In this document: positions 22,851 to 31,235 of the stretch, piece after piece
How the letters are laid out: each line of letters begins with the position of its first letter
How positions within the stretch are numbered: the stretch's first letter is position 1
NCBI GenBank assembly: GCA_964372375.1
Contig: CAYJQF010000004.1
Coordinates: forward strand, 1-42,731
Direction: 5' to 3'
DNA: 42,731 bases
Source: SICV01 sp964372375
GTDB lineage: Archaea > Nanobdellota > Nanobdellia > Pacearchaeales > GW2011-AR1
Notes under the pieces: model-generated
Told to the model about the DNA's origin: nothing
Seen by the model: the letters and a program-made list of their open reading frames with translations, nothing else
Databases searched by the model: none
Program-made: the position numbers and the translations under genes

Positions 22851-24021
22851 GCTGTTTTAGTACTTGTGTGTAGATCTTTAAAAAGTATTGGTAATTTTTT
22901 TCTGCAGTGTACTCTTTATTGAATACTTTTCTTGCTGCGTTACCCATTTTTCTTACTTTGCTTGGACTCTTTAAGAGAGAGAGTATCTTTGCCTGCAAGT
23001 CTCGAGCGTCCCCTGACCTGAAAAGTAATCCTGTTTTATTCTCGTGTACGAGTTCTTTGGGCCCTGCGTGATTTGTTGCAATGACCGGAACGCCTGCTGC
23101 ATATGCTTCAATGATAATGCGGCCAAAAGGTTCATACCATTCAGAGGGGACGATGATACATTTGCTCTTTCCTAGGAGCAGCGAGACTTCTTTTTCTGAT
23201 TTTTCTCCTACCAGACTGATGTTTGCTATCTTCTCGCTTTGTATGCGTTTCCTTAACTCTGCATCAAGTGGACCGGTACCTACAATGAGGAGCTTATTTC
23301 TCTTAATCTGCTTCCATGCGGTCAATAAGGTATGCAGGCCTTTTTCAGGAGAGAGTCTTCCTACATACAAACTATACTCTCGCAGGTCTTTCTTTATTCT
23401 TACATCTACGAAAACGAAGTTTGGCTTTACTTTTATTTTACCGGCAGGAAATCCTGCTTCAACGTACTTATTTTTAAGGAAATGAGATGTTGCAATGAAG
23501 CAGTCAACGTGCTTATTCCAGGTTCCCAAGATTTTATGAACGGTAAGCATGCAGGAAAATAAGAGAGTTTTGAGGAAGCTGTTTTGGCGCACACGTTTCA
23601 AGATTGCTTTCCAAGGGAACCAGGAGCCAAGACTTGTTTCATCTATCTTGCCTTTATTGTAAAGAGTAACTGAAGGGCAGATCAGCCAGTAGCTGCGCAG
23701 TGCTTGGACAACAGGAATTTTACAGTGTTTGGCAGCGTAGTAGACACTTGGTGAAAGAAGGGGATAGACCCGCTGTACATGCATACTATCTGGTCTTTCT
23801 TTTTTAATAATTCTTTTTAGTTCTGTATATACTGTATGATTCCATACAAGATTGAGCGCTGCTCTCGCCTTTGTACCGAAAGAACTGTGTAGAGGTATTG
23901 GTTGTTTTGTATACGTAATAACTTCATGTCCATACTTACGTAATAGTGTTACTTCTGATTCGAATGAAATGTCTTCCCCCCCTCGTTCTCTCGTATAATT
24001 ATGAAGCATTAAGATTTTCAT
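22834..24021 (-). CDS. GT4-family glycosyltransferase (2)
   Basis: 395 residues. N-terminal MKILMLHNYTRERGGED (Gly-rich acceptor loop) and C-terminal YVGRLSPEKGLHTLLTAWKQ, VGTGPLDAELR and EWYEPFGRIIIEAYAAGVPV with the E-x7-E motif typical of GT4. The ATG overlaps the stop of the preceding gene (ATGA). It is predicted to extend the same oligosaccharide as its neighbours; the sugar is unknown. Confidence 0.92.
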   Translation of the reverse strand: MKILMLHNYTRERGGEDISFESEVTLLRKYGHEVITYTKQPIPLHSSFGTKARAALNLVWNHTVYTELKRIIKKERPDSMHVQRVYPLLSPSVYYAAKHCKIPVVQALRSYWLICPSVTLYNKGKIDETSLGSWFPWKAILKRVRQNSFLKTLLFSCMLTVHKILGTWNKHVDCFIATSHFLKNKYVEAGFPAGKIKVKPNFVFVDVRIKKDLREYSLYVGRLSPEKGLHTLLTAWKQIKRNKLLIVGTGPLDAELRKRIQSEKIANISLVGEKSEKEVSLLLGKSKCIIVPSEWYEPFGRIIIEAYAAGVPVIATNHAGPKELVHENKTGLLFRSGDARDLQAKILSLLKSPSKVRKMGNAARKVFNKEYTAEKNYQYFLKIYTQVLKQHDKTN

Positions 24022-25136
24022 GATAGCATATCATAGATTTTTTCAAGTTTTAGTGTCTGCTTTTTCAGGTCAAACTGTTTTTTTACCCATCTTCTTCCTT
24101 CCTTACTCATCGCATTCCAGATTTTTTTGTCTGATAAAAGAAGTATACTCTGTTCTGCTAATTGCTTGCTGTTTTTTTCAGGTACGAGGAATCCTGTTTT
24201 ATTCTGAAGTACCGCTTCTGGAATCCCTCCTGTTTGTGTACTTACTACCGGCAAGCCCATTGCTTGCGCTTCGAGAAAGACCATGCCAAGGCCTTCAGCG
24301 GTGCCATTTGCAGTGGTAACGCTGGGCACGCAGAATACTTTTGCGCGATTCATCCAGTGTTTAACTTGAGCAGGAGGCAACGCGCCTAAAAATCGGGCGT
24401 TTATATGTATTGCTTTGGCATATTGTTCCAACTGCTTTCTAAGCTGACCATCTCCAATAATCATAAGCTTTACCTCTGGGAAGCGTGCTTGAATATACTT
24501 CATTGCATCTAAGAGATAGGAGCAGCCCTTACTTTCAACCAATCTTCCTACAAAAAGTATACTGTTCTCCCTTGCTATTTTCTGAGGTGTAAAGAATTCA
24601 GTATCAATCCCCATGTGATGCACTTGTATTTCTTTTTTTGAAAATCCTTGTTCAATGAGTTTTTTCTTAATGAATTGAGAGAGGGCTAGTATCAGTATCG
24701 GATAGGTGTGTAAACGATGTTTCTGATAGTTGTAAAGTTGATAACTCAGAGGAACTGATTTTTTTGTTCCTTTTTCTATGGTTGCATCATAGCCAAGATA
24801 ACTGATGATAAGCGGGAGGCTTAGCTTTTTTGCCAAAGGAAGGATTGCTGCTCCGTCAGGACCGAAGTACGCATGGATAAGCTTCGGCCGTATTTTCCGC
24901 AGCGCTCTTTCTATAGGCGGTGCCTCTCCTGTTAGCCTGAAGCGAAGTTCAGCAAGATAACCGAGAGGACTCTTTTGACGTATGAGCATTGGTTTGCTTT
25001 GCAGCAGCTTGTTGTTTTGTTGTTTTATACCAAGAAATTGCGGGCGGTATTTTTGTAACTTTTTTGCTTGCTCATAAATGAATGTTTCTGAGTACGTGCC
25101 TAGATTATTCCTATAGATAATTATTGGTTTTTTCAT
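24018..25136 (-). CDS. GT4-family glycosyltransferase (3), colanic-acid-type
   Basis: 372 residues. FVGRLVESKGCSYLLDAMKY, IIGDGQLRKQLE, and AEGLGMVFLEAQAMGLPVVS identify the GT4 C-terminal domain. The N-terminal IYRNNLGTYSETFIYEQAKK and HAYFGPDGAAILPLAKKL resemble WcaL/AmsK-type enzymes of exopolysaccharide clusters. ATGA overlap links it to the Wzy-like gene upstream. Confidence 0.92.
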   Translation of the reverse strand: MKKPIIIYRNNLGTYSETFIYEQAKKLQKYRPQFLGIKQQNNKLLQSKPMLIRQKSPLGYLAELRFRLTGEAPPIERALRKIRPKLIHAYFGPDGAAILPLAKKLSLPLIISYLGYDATIEKGTKKSVPLSYQLYNYQKHRLHTYPILILALSQFIKKKLIEQGFSKKEIQVHHMGIDTEFFTPQKIARENSILFVGRLVESKGCSYLLDAMKYIQARFPEVKLMIIGDGQLRKQLEQYAKAIHINARFLGALPPAQVKHWMNRAKVFCVPSVTTANGTAEGLGMVFLEAQAMGLPVVSTQTGGIPEAVLQNKTGFLVPEKNSKQLAEQSILLLSDKKIWNAMSKEGRRWVKKQFDLKKQTLKLEKIYDMLS

Positions 25137-26377
25137 TCTTTTTTTCTTGCGAGTGTAAGAGCAAGCGCTGCATAGAGTGCAATAAAGATGAAGTTGGAAC
25201 GGGTAAAACGAAGTAAGGTGCTTTCAGTTATATTGTTGAGCAGTAGCAGGGATAGAAACGCAAGCGGCCAAAATCGATACGTGTCTGCAGCAGTTAGATG
25301 GCGAATACTTCTTGCAAGCATGATGCACAAACTCAAGAGAACACTGAGTGTGCCTAGTACTCCCAGGTCGAGCAAGGAGTCTATAAGTCCATTATGTCCA
25401 TGAATCACCGAGCCCCCCCGTTGTGTCTTGAGCTGAGCATAGGCTTGGGAAGGACCTTCCCAAAATGCTCCGTAGCCGTAGCCGAGCCAGGGCCGTTCCG
25501 CTATCTTTTCTGATGCTGCCTGCCAGAGAGAGGTGCGACCAGTTAGCGTGGTGTCCTTATTAAGCAGAAAAAGAATCTCAGTGGAATAGGAAAGGGCAAG
25601 GAATCCTCCCAGTATGACGATTGCTAGCGTGCCGGTTATGAGCACTCTTCGCAGCCGCGGTGACGCATGGATGTAGCATGTTAGACAGAGCAAGAAAATA
25701 ACGGTGCATACTGCGACCATTACTGCTGTTTTTGATTCGGAAAAGAAAGTAAAGACTAAAGCTCCTACAATTCCTAGGGCTAGCAGCATTCTCTTGATAG
25801 GTGTTGTTTTTTCTAATGTGCAGAGAAAGACGAGCAGCGCAAGTGCCATAATCTTTCCTGCAATGTTTTTCTGGGAGAAGGGACCAATCCAGGCACCTTG
25901 GTCTTCATGGCTGATTCCATACAGAGGAGCAAAGGCAACTATCAAGAAAGAGATGACAAGGATGACTCCTAGCGCCCTTGAAAGGAGCGTAAGCTGTTCT
26001 TCTTGCGTGTAGCGAAAGGCGTAATACACCCCAAAGAGAAGTGCACCGAGGAAGCCCAGGCTTTTTTCGAATGAGATGAGGGGGGCAACTGACCAACTAA
26101 TTGAGAGGAATAAGGGTATAAGGAGGATAAGCAGCGACTTTTCTTTTACGAGTTCTTGCATAAGCTTTCTTTTCTGTTTATAGAGAAGGAATAGAGTAGT
26201 GAGTACTATAATTAAGAAGATGAGAGTTACCCCCAGGTCTTGCTGGTCAATAACTCCCGGCTTTGCTCCTTGCTGGGTAATGAAGGGAATTAGTATACCG
26301 GTAAAGAAGATGAGCACGAATATTGAAAAGAGCGTTTCTCCTTTGCTGAACAAAACATCTAAGACTGTTTTTTTCAT
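25133..26377 (-). CDS. O-antigen polymerase/ligase family membrane protein (Wzy-like)
   Basis: 414 residues from the ATG at 26377; an in-frame ATG at 26386 lies only 17 bp from the TATA centre. About eleven hydrophobic segments. The large periplasm-side loop and the HGHNGLIDSLLDLGVLG motif (His-x-x-x-Leu...Gly-x-Gly) mark the Wzy_C/O-antigen ligase fold. It would polymerise repeat units, or transfer glycan to an acceptor. It heads a five-gene minus-strand operon down to 21031. Confidence 0.88.
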   Translation of the reverse strand: MKKTVLDVLFSKGETLFSIFVLIFFTGILIPFITQQGAKPGVIDQQDLGVTLIFLIIVLTTLFLLYKQKRKLMQELVKEKSLLILLIPLFLSISWSVAPLISFEKSLGFLGALLFGVYYAFRYTQEEQLTLLSRALGVILVISFLIVAFAPLYGISHEDQGAWIGPFSQKNIAGKIMALALLVFLCTLEKTTPIKRMLLALGIVGALVFTFFSESKTAVMVAVCTVIFLLCLTCYIHASPRLRRVLITGTLAIVILGGFLALSYSTEILFLLNKDTTLTGRTSLWQAASEKIAERPWLGYGYGAFWEGPSQAYAQLKTQRGGSVIHGHNGLIDSLLDLGVLGTLSVLLSLCIMLARSIRHLTAADTYRFWPLAFLSLLLLNNITESTLLRFTRSNFIFIALYAALALTLARKKE

Positions 26378-26398
26378 TCCGTACATAAACGGGCAGGG

Positions 26399-26436
26399 CT
26401 ATATAAACTTCCTGCTGTATCGATAGCTTTATTATT
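26399..26436. promoter_or_regulatory. Divergent promoter between Wzy-like and Wzx-like genes
   Basis: Minus-strand GTTTATATAG (26399-26408) is centred 26 bp from the ATG at 26377. Plus-strand CTTTATTATT (26427-26436) is centred 26 bp from the ATG at 26457. The single gap drives both arms of the cluster. Confidence 0.7.
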
Positions 26437-26456
26437 GTTACCTGCAAGAAGAATAT

Positions 26457-27938
26457 ATGCAAACGTTTTCATTCATTACGAAGTCAGCTCTCTTTGTTTT
26501 AGCAGGCATGATACTTTCTAGAGTTTTTGGCTACGTATTTCGTATTCTTATTGCTCGAACTTCCCTGGAAGTGTATGGCTTCTATACTTTAGCGCTACTT
26601 GCAGTGCAGTTTGTCTTGCCGTTTGTTTTATTGGGAACAGGATTGGGCTTATCTCGGTTTATCGGGCATTATCGAGGCAAGGGGCATCAGCATAAAGCGG
26701 ATCGCGTCACTAGCACAGCACTTATTGCGGTAAGCGCCATGAGTCTTCTTTTCTTCTGCATTTTCTTCTTAGGAGCCGACTGGATTGCTGGCTGGTTTCA
26801 CAAACCAGAGAGTGCTCTTTTTTTCCGTGCCTTTGCTTTCTTGATTCCTCTGCTTGGATTAATGCAGGTTTTTGGAACACTCTTGAAGGCACATGGGAAT
26901 GTATTTTCATTTGCCCTGGTAACTAGTGTCCTGGTCAGTTTCCTTGAACTTGTTTTCCTTGCTCTTTTTCTAAATCTTGGATGGGTTCCTGAAGGTATCG
27001 TTGCTGCTGTAGTAGTGCCTAGTTTTTTAGCAGTAGTGGTGCTTTGGTGGTTGGCACGGACTTTGTTTCGTTTTACTTTAGAAGGATTTGATATACCCTT
27101 CTTACGGTTTTCCCTATTGTTGTTACCTGCTTCTTATTTCTTTGGCTTTCTGAGTACGATTGACTCTCTGGTATTAGGCCACTTTTCAAGCACGCATGAT
27201 GTTGCTGTCTATAACGCGGCTCTCCCTACGGCACAGATGATTCTCCTGGTGTCAACGGCGCTGCTTACAGTATTTCTGCCTTTAATTTCAGAGCACACGG
27301 CGCGCCGGAAGCGCATTGCACAGGAATATGCATTTGTCATTCAAAGCAGCATTCTTTTTGCCTTACCTTTAGTTGTGTTTGCCCTTGTGTTTCGTACTGC
27401 TTTACTCGGAATCTTTTTTGGCCCTGTTTTTATATCAGGCAGTTTTTCTTTTGCGTTACTGACTCTTGCTTATTTCTTCTACGGGCTTGCGTTGCCTGGG
27501 CAGCAAGTGCTCATTATGCTGAAAAAGACAAAGCTGGTGTTTTGGCTTAGCCTCAGCACTTTTGCACTTGCAGTCATACTTACTTTCTCTTTCATTCCAT
27601 GGTCTTTGCACCAGTATGGCACCGGCATGTACGGTGCAAGTTTTGCCACTTTGCTGGCATTTCTTTTTCTTTGCAGCATCACTTTCTTTTTTGCGCAGCA
27701 ATATGTGCGTCTTCATCTCAGTATACGAGATGTTCTTGTTCCGTTGCTTGCAGCGAGCATAAGCGCTTTTGTGGTCTTTGGTATGTATGGACTTCTTAGA
27801 CATACTTTATTTTCTTTGGTGGTCGCAGGCGGCGTCTTTATGGTATTGTATGGACTCTTGATTGTGTTAGCGCGGAACTTTTTAGCTGGAAATCAAAGCA
27901 TTCGTTTCATGCGCTCGGTTTTTCAGCAGCGGAAGTAG
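26457..27938 (+). CDS. Wzx-type polysaccharide flippase (MVF/MATE-like)
   Basis: 493 residues with about 14 membrane segments. N-terminal ITKSALFVLAGMILSRVFGY with a membrane Arg and the GxGLSRFIGHYRGKG loop fit the Wzx/RfbX family. It should move lipid-linked repeat units to the outer face for Wzy. It is divergent from the Wzy operon and overlaps tail-to-tail by 32 bp with the GT-C-like gene. Confidence 0.9.
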   Translation: MQTFSFITKSALFVLAGMILSRVFGYVFRILIARTSLEVYGFYTLALLAVQFVLPFVLLGTGLGLSRFIGHYRGKGHQHKADRVTSTALIAVSAMSLLFFCIFFLGADWIAGWFHKPESALFFRAFAFLIPLLGLMQVFGTLLKAHGNVFSFALVTSVLVSFLELVFLALFLNLGWVPEGIVAAVVVPSFLAVVVLWWLARTLFRFTLEGFDIPFLRFSLLLLPASYFFGFLSTIDSLVLGHFSSTHDVAVYNAALPTAQMILLVSTALLTVFLPLISEHTARRKRIAQEYAFVIQSSILFALPLVVFALVFRTALLGIFFGPVFISGSFSFALLTLAYFFYGLALPGQQVLIMLKKTKLVFWLSLSTFALAVILTFSFIPWSLHQYGTGMYGASFATLLAFLFLCSITFFFAQQYVRLHLSIRDVLVPLLAASISAFVVFGMYGLLRHTLFSLVVAGGVFMVLYGLLIVLARNFLAGNQSIRFMRSVFQQRK

Positions 27939-29919
27939 CGAGTAAGCGTTTTGTTTTTGCGTAATAGGCGTTTATTTCTTCTTTGGAGAGTGTTTTATTG
28001 TATATCTCAAGATAAGCAATGTTGCCGGTAAACGTATTGCTCCAGGATGAGCCAATGCGTAACTCATTTGCTATTGAAGGATTGTACACAAGGGAAGGTA
28101 TGGGGAGGGAGCGGGAAGATTTGTTTACTTGCAAGGTGATATTCTCGTTTTTGCTTAACGCAATAAAATTCCAGTTTTTTAGTGCGAGCAGGTTTGGTAC
28201 CTTGAGTTTTTTTGTTCCGTTTATTTCTTGCCAGCGCACGAACAGGGCATTATTCTCAATAAGTACAGACCAGCCTGCGTGATAAATGTCTCCTTGGCCA
28301 GAAACAAGGAGTACCGCCTTGTTGAGCGAAGCAGCATCTGGTTTTATCCAAACTAACATGGTGAAGTTTTCTAAGAGCTGATTAAACAGAGGCAGAGCTA
28401 GAGAGGCATTTTTTTCCAAGTGCACTATCCTAGGAATACGGAATACACTTTCTTTCTTAATATCAATGCGATAGATGAATCCTGTCCCCTCAGCAAGCGG
28501 AGTAAGGAATGAGCAGTTGAGTTTGCTGGGAGCATACACATAGACAGTTGGTCGCTCTGGTTTTCTATCTCGTAATTTGTCTTCACTTTGAGAAGTCAGA
28601 TATTCGTTGTAGAGGTCTTCTTCTTGTATTGCACAAGGTGCTTTGTAGAACGCCTCAAGGTCTTTCTGTTTCTTCCAGTTTGAGAAGGTGAGTGCAGGTT
28701 CATGTCCTGTTATTGGTTTTACGGTAATGCCCATGTCTAATGGAGTAAGTATCACGCCAGGAGGATATGCTTTGAGTTGCAACAACAAAGGCAACTCACT
28801 TGGTTCAATGGTATGGTAGAGCGCGACTTCGGGAGCAAGGATGAATTGTTGGTAACTCATGAATGCCAGGACTGTAATAATACCTAACGCAGTTATCGTA
28901 GGCAGATGTTTGGTGTATTTTTTCATTTTCTCTTGTATCCAGCATATACTGGAATACAAGCCGAGAGCGCTTAAGGGAATACAAGCAAGCATAAAATGGT
29001 AGAGGTAGCGTTGGTAGGCCGAGAAGACGCTTATGTTAGTGAATGGAAATTGCAGGAGCATAAGCAGGGAGAGTAAGGCGTAGATTCTGAAAGTAAGGAG
29101 TGTTTTTTGTTTGTAGCTGGTGTAGAAGCCAATCAGTGCGAATAAAGAAGGAAGTATGCCGTACAAAAGAAAAGGGTTGTAATTAATCTGGGGTACAATG
29201 GGTCCCCAGAGCAGAACTTGTGAAAGAGAACCCTTGGCGAAGACATACACGGCATAGATAAAAGCGATACTTATGAGAGTAAGCAGAACAAGGAACGGTT
29301 TCAGTATCTTCTTATTCTCGCTTACTTTCTTATAGCGCATGAGCAGGTAGATACAGGAAACTACTCCTAGGACAAAGAAACTTGATTGATGAATGAGGGC
29401 AATACTGAACAGATAGAGCGCGACGAGCCAGAGTTTTTGTGGCTTGTTTTCCTGGATTGCTTCTTCTAACGTGAACAAGGCGAGGTAATCAAAAAAAGCT
29501 GAGGCCATGATAGGAACAAAGAACCAGATGCCGAGAATGTTTACATTAGAAGGCAAGAATATGAGAAAGAGCAGAGCAGCGAGACCCGTCCAGGCAGTAT
29601 ATTTTTTTCTCAGGCAGAAAAACAGCACTAATGAAATAAAAAGTATATTCAATGCTGGTAAGAATTGGTATACTTTAACTAAAGAAAGTGTGGAGCCGAG
29701 TATAAGTGAGAGAACCAGTAAGAGCAGGTCAAAGCCTATTTCTACCGGCGAATGATTGAGCAGGTAGGCAGGTCCTTGCTCTTTCATGCGCTCCATTTTT
29801 CCCAGATGGGTCCATTCATCAAGATGAAAAGGAAGGGGATAAGAGATATGGGGAGCATACGTCAGTATGACTGCAGTAATAAGGGCAAGGATAAGCAGCA
29901 GCTTTTGGAATAGGTTCAT
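27907..29919 (-). CDS. GT-C-like membrane protein with C-terminal LamG/ConA-like domain
   Basis: 670 residues. The first ~360 hold about ten membrane segments with HLDEWTHL in the first extracytoplasmic loop (acidic pair as in GT39-type GT-C enzymes). Residues ~480-650 resemble a concanavalin A-like/LamG fold (NFTMLVWIKPDAASLNKAVL; YHAGWSVLIENNALFVRWQE; NTFTGNIAYLEIYNKTLSKE). The protein would transfer a sugar from a polyprenyl donor outside the cell and bind glycan with its tail; this is inference. Minus-strand TATA GATTTAATTAGC (centre ~29945) is 26 bp before the ATG. Confidence 0.75.
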   Translation of the reverse strand: MNLFQKLLLILALITAVILTYAPHISYPLPFHLDEWTHLGKMERMKEQGPAYLLNHSPVEIGFDLLLLVLSLILGSTLSLVKVYQFLPALNILFISLVLFFCLRKKYTAWTGLAALLFLIFLPSNVNILGIWFFVPIMASAFFDYLALFTLEEAIQENKPQKLWLVALYLFSIALIHQSSFFVLGVVSCIYLLMRYKKVSENKKILKPFLVLLTLISIAFIYAVYVFAKGSLSQVLLWGPIVPQINYNPFLLYGILPSLFALIGFYTSYKQKTLLTFRIYALLSLLMLLQFPFTNISVFSAYQRYLYHFMLACIPLSALGLYSSICWIQEKMKKYTKHLPTITALGIITVLAFMSYQQFILAPEVALYHTIEPSELPLLLQLKAYPPGVILTPLDMGITVKPITGHEPALTFSNWKKQKDLEAFYKAPCAIQEEDLYNEYLTSQSEDKLRDRKPERPTVYVYAPSKLNCSFLTPLAEGTGFIYRIDIKKESVFRIPRIVHLEKNASLALPLFNQLLENFTMLVWIKPDAASLNKAVLLVSGQGDIYHAGWSVLIENNALFVRWQEINGTKKLKVPNLLALKNWNFIALSKNENITLQVNKSSRSLPIPSLVYNPSIANELRIGSSWSNTFTGNIAYLEIYNKTLSKEEINAYYAKTKRLLATSAAEKPSA

Positions 29920-29966
29920 TACCTGAGCAACGCATACTGCTAATTAAATCTTGCTTAAAAGAAAAG

Positions 29967-29976
29967 CGTAAATAGA
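29967..29976 (+). promoter_or_regulatory. TATA-like element for cysteine-rich gene
   Basis: Contains CGTAAATAG, centred ~26 bp before the ATG at 29997. Weaker than others. Confidence 0.45.
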
Positions 29977-29996
29977 CTTGAACGTATACGGTCTTT

Positions 29997-30614
29997 ATGG
30001 TGAGGAAGTATATTCTTTTTGCCCTCTTTTTTGTGCTTGTATGCTCTTCTTTTGTGTCTGCGTTTAGCGTATCAAGTTGGTTCAAGGGGACGTTTACTGG
30101 TAAAGTAACTCTAGAACCAATTTGTGCTGATACTGATGGAGGGTTGAATTATTATGTACAAGGAACGGTAACTCAGATTAACCCTTTTGATAACGCTACT
30201 ATTACGTATACTGATTCTTGTTATAACAGCACGCTTTTGCAGGAATGGAGTTGTGGCAATAGCACACGAGCAAGCAATCTTGCCGCTAATTCCTTTTATG
30301 GATGCCCGTATCCAAGCATATGTAATATTAGTGCTGGTGCGTGCACGAGTGTTCCCCAAACTCCTGGAACCTATAACATATGCCAAGGTAAAGTAGCCCG
30401 CAGTTGGCATTCAAGCAGGTGTAATGTACGTCGCGTATGTTCGAGTGGAGGGTTATGTGAGAATAAGAGTGTACGAGTGTCGAATGGGTTTGGTGGCAAG
30501 ACAACCAATTATTATTACCGGGAAGTGTGCACTCAGCGGTATCGAACCTCCTGCGGAAGCGCTCCTTCGTGCGGTGCTGACGGGAAGGTAAGCACCATTG
30601 CTTGCAACTTCTAA
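29997..30614 (+). CDS. Secreted cysteine-rich protein
   Basis: 205 residues. A clear signal peptide (MVRKYILFALFFVLVCSSFV ending SA) precedes a mature region with about fourteen cysteines. Residues ~43-115 form a module beginning CADTDGGLNYYVQGTV and ending CNISAGAC, a type seen in surface proteins of DPANN-like genomes. The rest (CNVRRVCSSGGLCENK ... YREVCTQRYRTSCGS) is Arg/Cys/Gly-rich. Disulfides are likely. A related module lacking a start codon lies immediately downstream. Confidence 0.75.
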   Translation: MVRKYILFALFFVLVCSSFVSAFSVSSWFKGTFTGKVTLEPICADTDGGLNYYVQGTVTQINPFDNATITYTDSCYNSTLLQEWSCGNSTRASNLAANSFYGCPYPSICNISAGACTSVPQTPGTYNICQGKVARSWHSSRCNVRRVCSSGGLCENKSVRVSNGFGGKTTNYYYREVCTQRYRTSCGSAPSCGADGKVSTIACNF

Positions 30615-30675
30615 GCAGCGTGAGTTAGGGAAGACAGAAATATATATATATATGATTTCTTCACAAGAGCTATGA

Positions 30676-30903
30676 GAAGGAGCATGTATAGAACAGAGCG
30701 TGCAGAGTGTGTGCGAGGATAGTGATAGTGCAAATGATGTAAAAGTTAAAGGGACGGTTGTGTTTAAGGGAACTGAGTATTCAGATGTGTGTGCAGAGCA
30801 GGGATTGAGTGTGAAGCAATACTTCTGTGCTTCTGGGAAGCTGCGAAATTTTGTGAAGCGGTGCTCTGGTGAGACGAGATGTATGCAGGGTGTGTGCGTT
30901 TAG
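30676..30903 (+). pseudogene. Orphan copy of the cysteine-rich surface module
   Basis: Open from a TGA at 30673-30675 to the stop at 30901-30903, with no ATG in frame; a GTG at 30700 is the only start candidate, and no signal peptide is encoded. VCEDSDSANDVKVKGTVVFK parallels the CADTDGGLNYYVQGTV module upstream, with matching Cys spacing to GVC. The nearest ATGs (30672, 30684) are in another frame and stop at 30720. A TATATATATATAT tract (30641-30653) precedes it. Probably the tail of a longer protein cut off by frameshift or deletion. Confidence 0.55.
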
Positions 30904-30907
30904 AATA

Positions 30908-31127
30908 TTATGTGCTCTTGCTTATGCTATCTGACCAGATATCATAATATTTTACCGGAATTTTCCTTTGTTTGAACTCTTGCTGCAGTTTATGCAGGCA
31001 TATTGAAAAAAGCTCGATTGCGCCCTGCATTATGTTATAGCCAAGATTCCTTTGATTTTCCTCTATTCCTTCTTCTATGGCTCGCTCTATGTTCTTTATA
31101 GGCTTTTTCGTGCTCTTCAACTTTCAT
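30908..31127 (-). pseudogene. Decayed HEPN/MNT toxin-antitoxin fusion remnant
   Basis: ATG at 31127-31125 begins MKVEEHEKAY, then a frameshift in the GAAAAAG run is needed to enter the frame reading IKNIERAIEEGIEENQRNLG and onward to LHKL. That part resembles the N-terminus of the intact HEPN protein at 32728-33156. The end, VKYYDIWSDSISKS, instead resembles the C-terminus of the intact MNT protein (RFFEIWTDQIYESN), including a DNA match ATCTGGNCAGAT. The order HEPN then MNT is as in the intact pair, so an internal deletion fused the two. The catalytic motifs of both are gone. Confidence 0.6.
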
Positions 31128-31166
31128 TTTGTTACTCTTGTAATCACTTATTGTTACACATGTAAT
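31127..31166 (-). repeat. 40-bp direct repeat, copy 1 (paired operator)
   Basis: Exact 40-bp match to 33303-33342. It contains two imperfect 12-bp palindromes, TTACTCTTGTAA (31132-31143) and TTACACATGTAA (31154-31165), with centres 22 bp apart. It directly precedes the start codon of the HEPN remnant. Confidence 0.85.
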
Positions 31167-31235
31167 TTCTAATAAAGGTATTTAGCTATTTGAGATATTC
31201 CCGCGCTTCGTCTTTTCGGTATGCTTCCAGCAGTT

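Noticed and set aside
30641..30653. TATATATATATAT tract as a strong promoter
   Set aside because: The ATGs about 25-35 bp downstream open only a 16-codon frame; kept only as a microsatellite near the orphan module.
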